This document shows, in pieces, positions 39,240-64,000 of a stretch of 64,000 nt of DNA. The stretch is from positions 44,443,659 to 44,507,658 of the forward strand of contig NC_067283.1 in assembly GCF_020740795.1 (NCBI RefSeq), in the 5' to 3' direction. The position numbers and the translations under genes are program-made. Origin of the DNA: Apus apus. Taxonomy: Eukaryota; Chordata; Aves; Apodiformes; Apodidae. Numbering within the stretch: the stretch's first letter is position 1; each line of letters starts with the position of its first letter. The notes beneath the pieces are model-generated. The model was not told where the DNA came from and did no database searches. It worked only from the letters and a program-made list of their open reading frames with translations.

Positions 39240-39265
39240 AAATCAATGCATTTTCTTGTTTTATT
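39212..39265 (-). promoter_or_regulatory. MRPL3: Predicted MRPL3 polyadenylation site
   Basis: Minus strand: canonical AATAAA at 39265-39260. Likely cleavage follows 12-25 bases later, around 39250-39240. A GT/T-rich downstream element (GAGTGTGTTTTGG, about 39228-39216) sits at the expected distance. The combination of hexamer and GT-rich element makes this the better of the two candidate sites. Confidence 0.65.
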
Positions 39266-39298
39266 TTGGATTATTTTTCACCGATCCCTTCAGACGCC

Positions 39299-39384
39299 AA
39301 GGCAGATTTGGAAGGTTTTTTTGATTGATCAGAGCTAGCCGAGGCAGATTTGGAAGTATTTTTTTTTATTGATCAGAGCTGGAC
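39299..39384. repeat. Tandem duplication, two copies of about 42-44 bp
   Basis: Copy 1 is 39299-39340 and copy 2 is 39341-39384. Both read (a/g)aggcagatttggaag, then a T-rich stretch, then attgatcagagct and a g/c-rich end. They differ by a few substitutions and by the T-run length, which points to a fairly recent local duplication within the MRPL3 3'UTR. Confidence 0.9.
39365..39370 (-). promoter_or_regulatory. MRPL3: Alternative AATAAA hexamer in MRPL3 3'UTR
   Basis: A second AATAAA lies about 365 bases after the stop codon, inside one copy of a tandem duplication. The other copy has AATCAA at the matching place. There is no clear GT-rich element close downstream, so this is a weaker candidate for a shorter transcript. 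Confidence 0.35.
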
Positions 39385-39733
39385 AGAATACTTTCCATAA
39401 AAAAAGAGTTTGGTACCATTAAAAAAACTGAATAGAACCATCTTCTAAACAACAGGTTTTCCACAACATGTACGTTTTCACAGCCTGAGACAGAGGACAA
39501 GAGATTACTGACAACAAATGGTTTGGTATGCTTTACAACCTGCCCCTCAGACTCACCTGCTGCTTTAAATACAGGTTTGAAATGGACAGTGGTAAATCTT
39601 ATTGCCTGACCAAAATGGCAATATCTGAAGTGTTCAAGTCAGCTGGCCAGACTGCAATTCATAGGCTTATTCTTATACAGCATTGCAAAGTCTGTGAAAA
39701 TAACCAAGTGTGTTCTCAAAGATGTGAAGAGCC

Positions 39734-63373
<23,640 letters not shown>

Positions 63374-64000
63374 CTGAAGAAAAATTGTGTTTATGAAGAG
63401 TTTAAGCAGATGACTACGCTTTTGGGACCACAGTAAGAGATGATCAAAACAAGGGAAAACAAGTATCTGTTTTAATTTTCATCTATGCAACAGGAAATAC
63501 CACCTTTTTACCACAGATGTTATTTTTCCAATCAATTAAAGGCTTGTTATAGAAAAAAATAGTAGAATGAAAACTGTATTTTCATAAATGCTCTACAAAT
63601 GGAATAAACTTTCACACTCATCTTTTTCCTGCAAGATCTGCAAAATCCCTACTGTACACAGCAGCAAAGCACACAGCAACAACCCACATTTTAGACTCCA
63701 GCTCCTTTGTCCTGTAAACCCAATGTCCTTCACAGCACTGGCTCATCACAGTAGCAGCTGCCAGAGAATATAAAGAAGCAGCTTCAGGGCTACAAAACCT
63801 CAGAAACCCTGGTGAAACTAACCCGAAAATGCTTGCAGGTGGCAAATTAAAAAGTGGAGTAATTAACCCCAACTTTAAGCTGCCTTCCATCTTCCCTCCT
63901 GTAGGTCGTACTATGCACAATTCAGCAGCTGAATAGCTGAGGCAGAAGGCAGACTGCTCCTAGTAACTTTGGGATATAAACAGAGAATAGGCACTGTGTG
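63374..64000 (-). other. MRPL3: Part of the next upstream MRPL3 intron
   Basis: The exon at 63373 starts with a good acceptor in phase 0, so this sequence is intronic. A 100-codon minus-strand open frame (63920-63618) resembles no L3 sequence and has no splice support. The upstream exon is outside the window. Confidence 0.8.

Larger units (their letters stand above)
39240..39733 (-). other. MRPL3: MRPL3 3' untranslated region
   Basis: About 490 bases from the stop codon to the predicted cleavage site. There is no in-frame continuation. The distal part contains a direct tandem duplication (39299-39384) and two AATAAA hexamers on the minus strand, at 39370-39365 and 39265-39260. The exact 3' end is inferred. 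Confidence 0.7.

Noticed and set aside
63618..63920. 100-codon minus frame upstream of the first visible MRPL3 exon, considered as the preceding exon
   Set aside because: It does not resemble L3, and the next exon has its own acceptor in phase 0. The expected upstream residues (a LWTKDGQ-like segment) are not present.

Overview
This is vertebrate nuclear DNA, almost certainly from a bird. Two things point that way. All clear interspersed repeats are CR1 non-LTR retrotransposons, and several end in the typical CR1 3' tail made of ATTCTATG-type units. The only recognisable gene encodes a vertebrate mitochondrial ribosomal protein with typical GT-AG introns. No SINEs, LTR elements, tRNA genes, CpG islands, CRISPR arrays or bacterial-style operons were seen.

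Right part (about 39.2-64 kb): the 3' portion of MRPL3 (mitochondrial large-subunit protein uL3m), on the minus strand. Seven coding exons are resolved to the base. They join in frame to 224 codons plus a TAA stop, and they correspond to human exons 4-10. The universal L3 family signature is present and is split by a 6.9 kb intron. The N-terminal exons and promoter lie beyond position 64,000. The 3'UTR carries a local tandem duplication. It ends at a convincing poly(A) signal near 39,260 that is followed by a GT-rich element. The introns are AT-rich and mostly featureless; one holds an old CR1.

Left part (1 to about 39.2 kb): no protein-coding exon could be supported. It holds decayed CR1 copies (about 2.85, 8.5, 9.7, 13.8, 19.2 and 25.5 kb), one large and fairly young 5'-truncated CR1 (31.6-33.6 kb), and low-complexity tracts. 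In the large CR1 the reverse-transcriptase frame is broken only by what looks like a one-base deletion, within the part that can be read. The CR1 copies at 8.5 and 31.6 kb share a near-identical 3' end and belong to one subfamily. The many short open frames here look like chance.

I did not find a convincing undescribed system. The most useful second-look items are the duplicated poly(A)-signal region of MRPL3, the nearly intact CR1, a pair of diverged repeats at 23.5 and 24.65 kb, an unassigned intronic open frame at 54.9-55.2 kb, and some AT-rich segments that could be conserved regulatory DNA.
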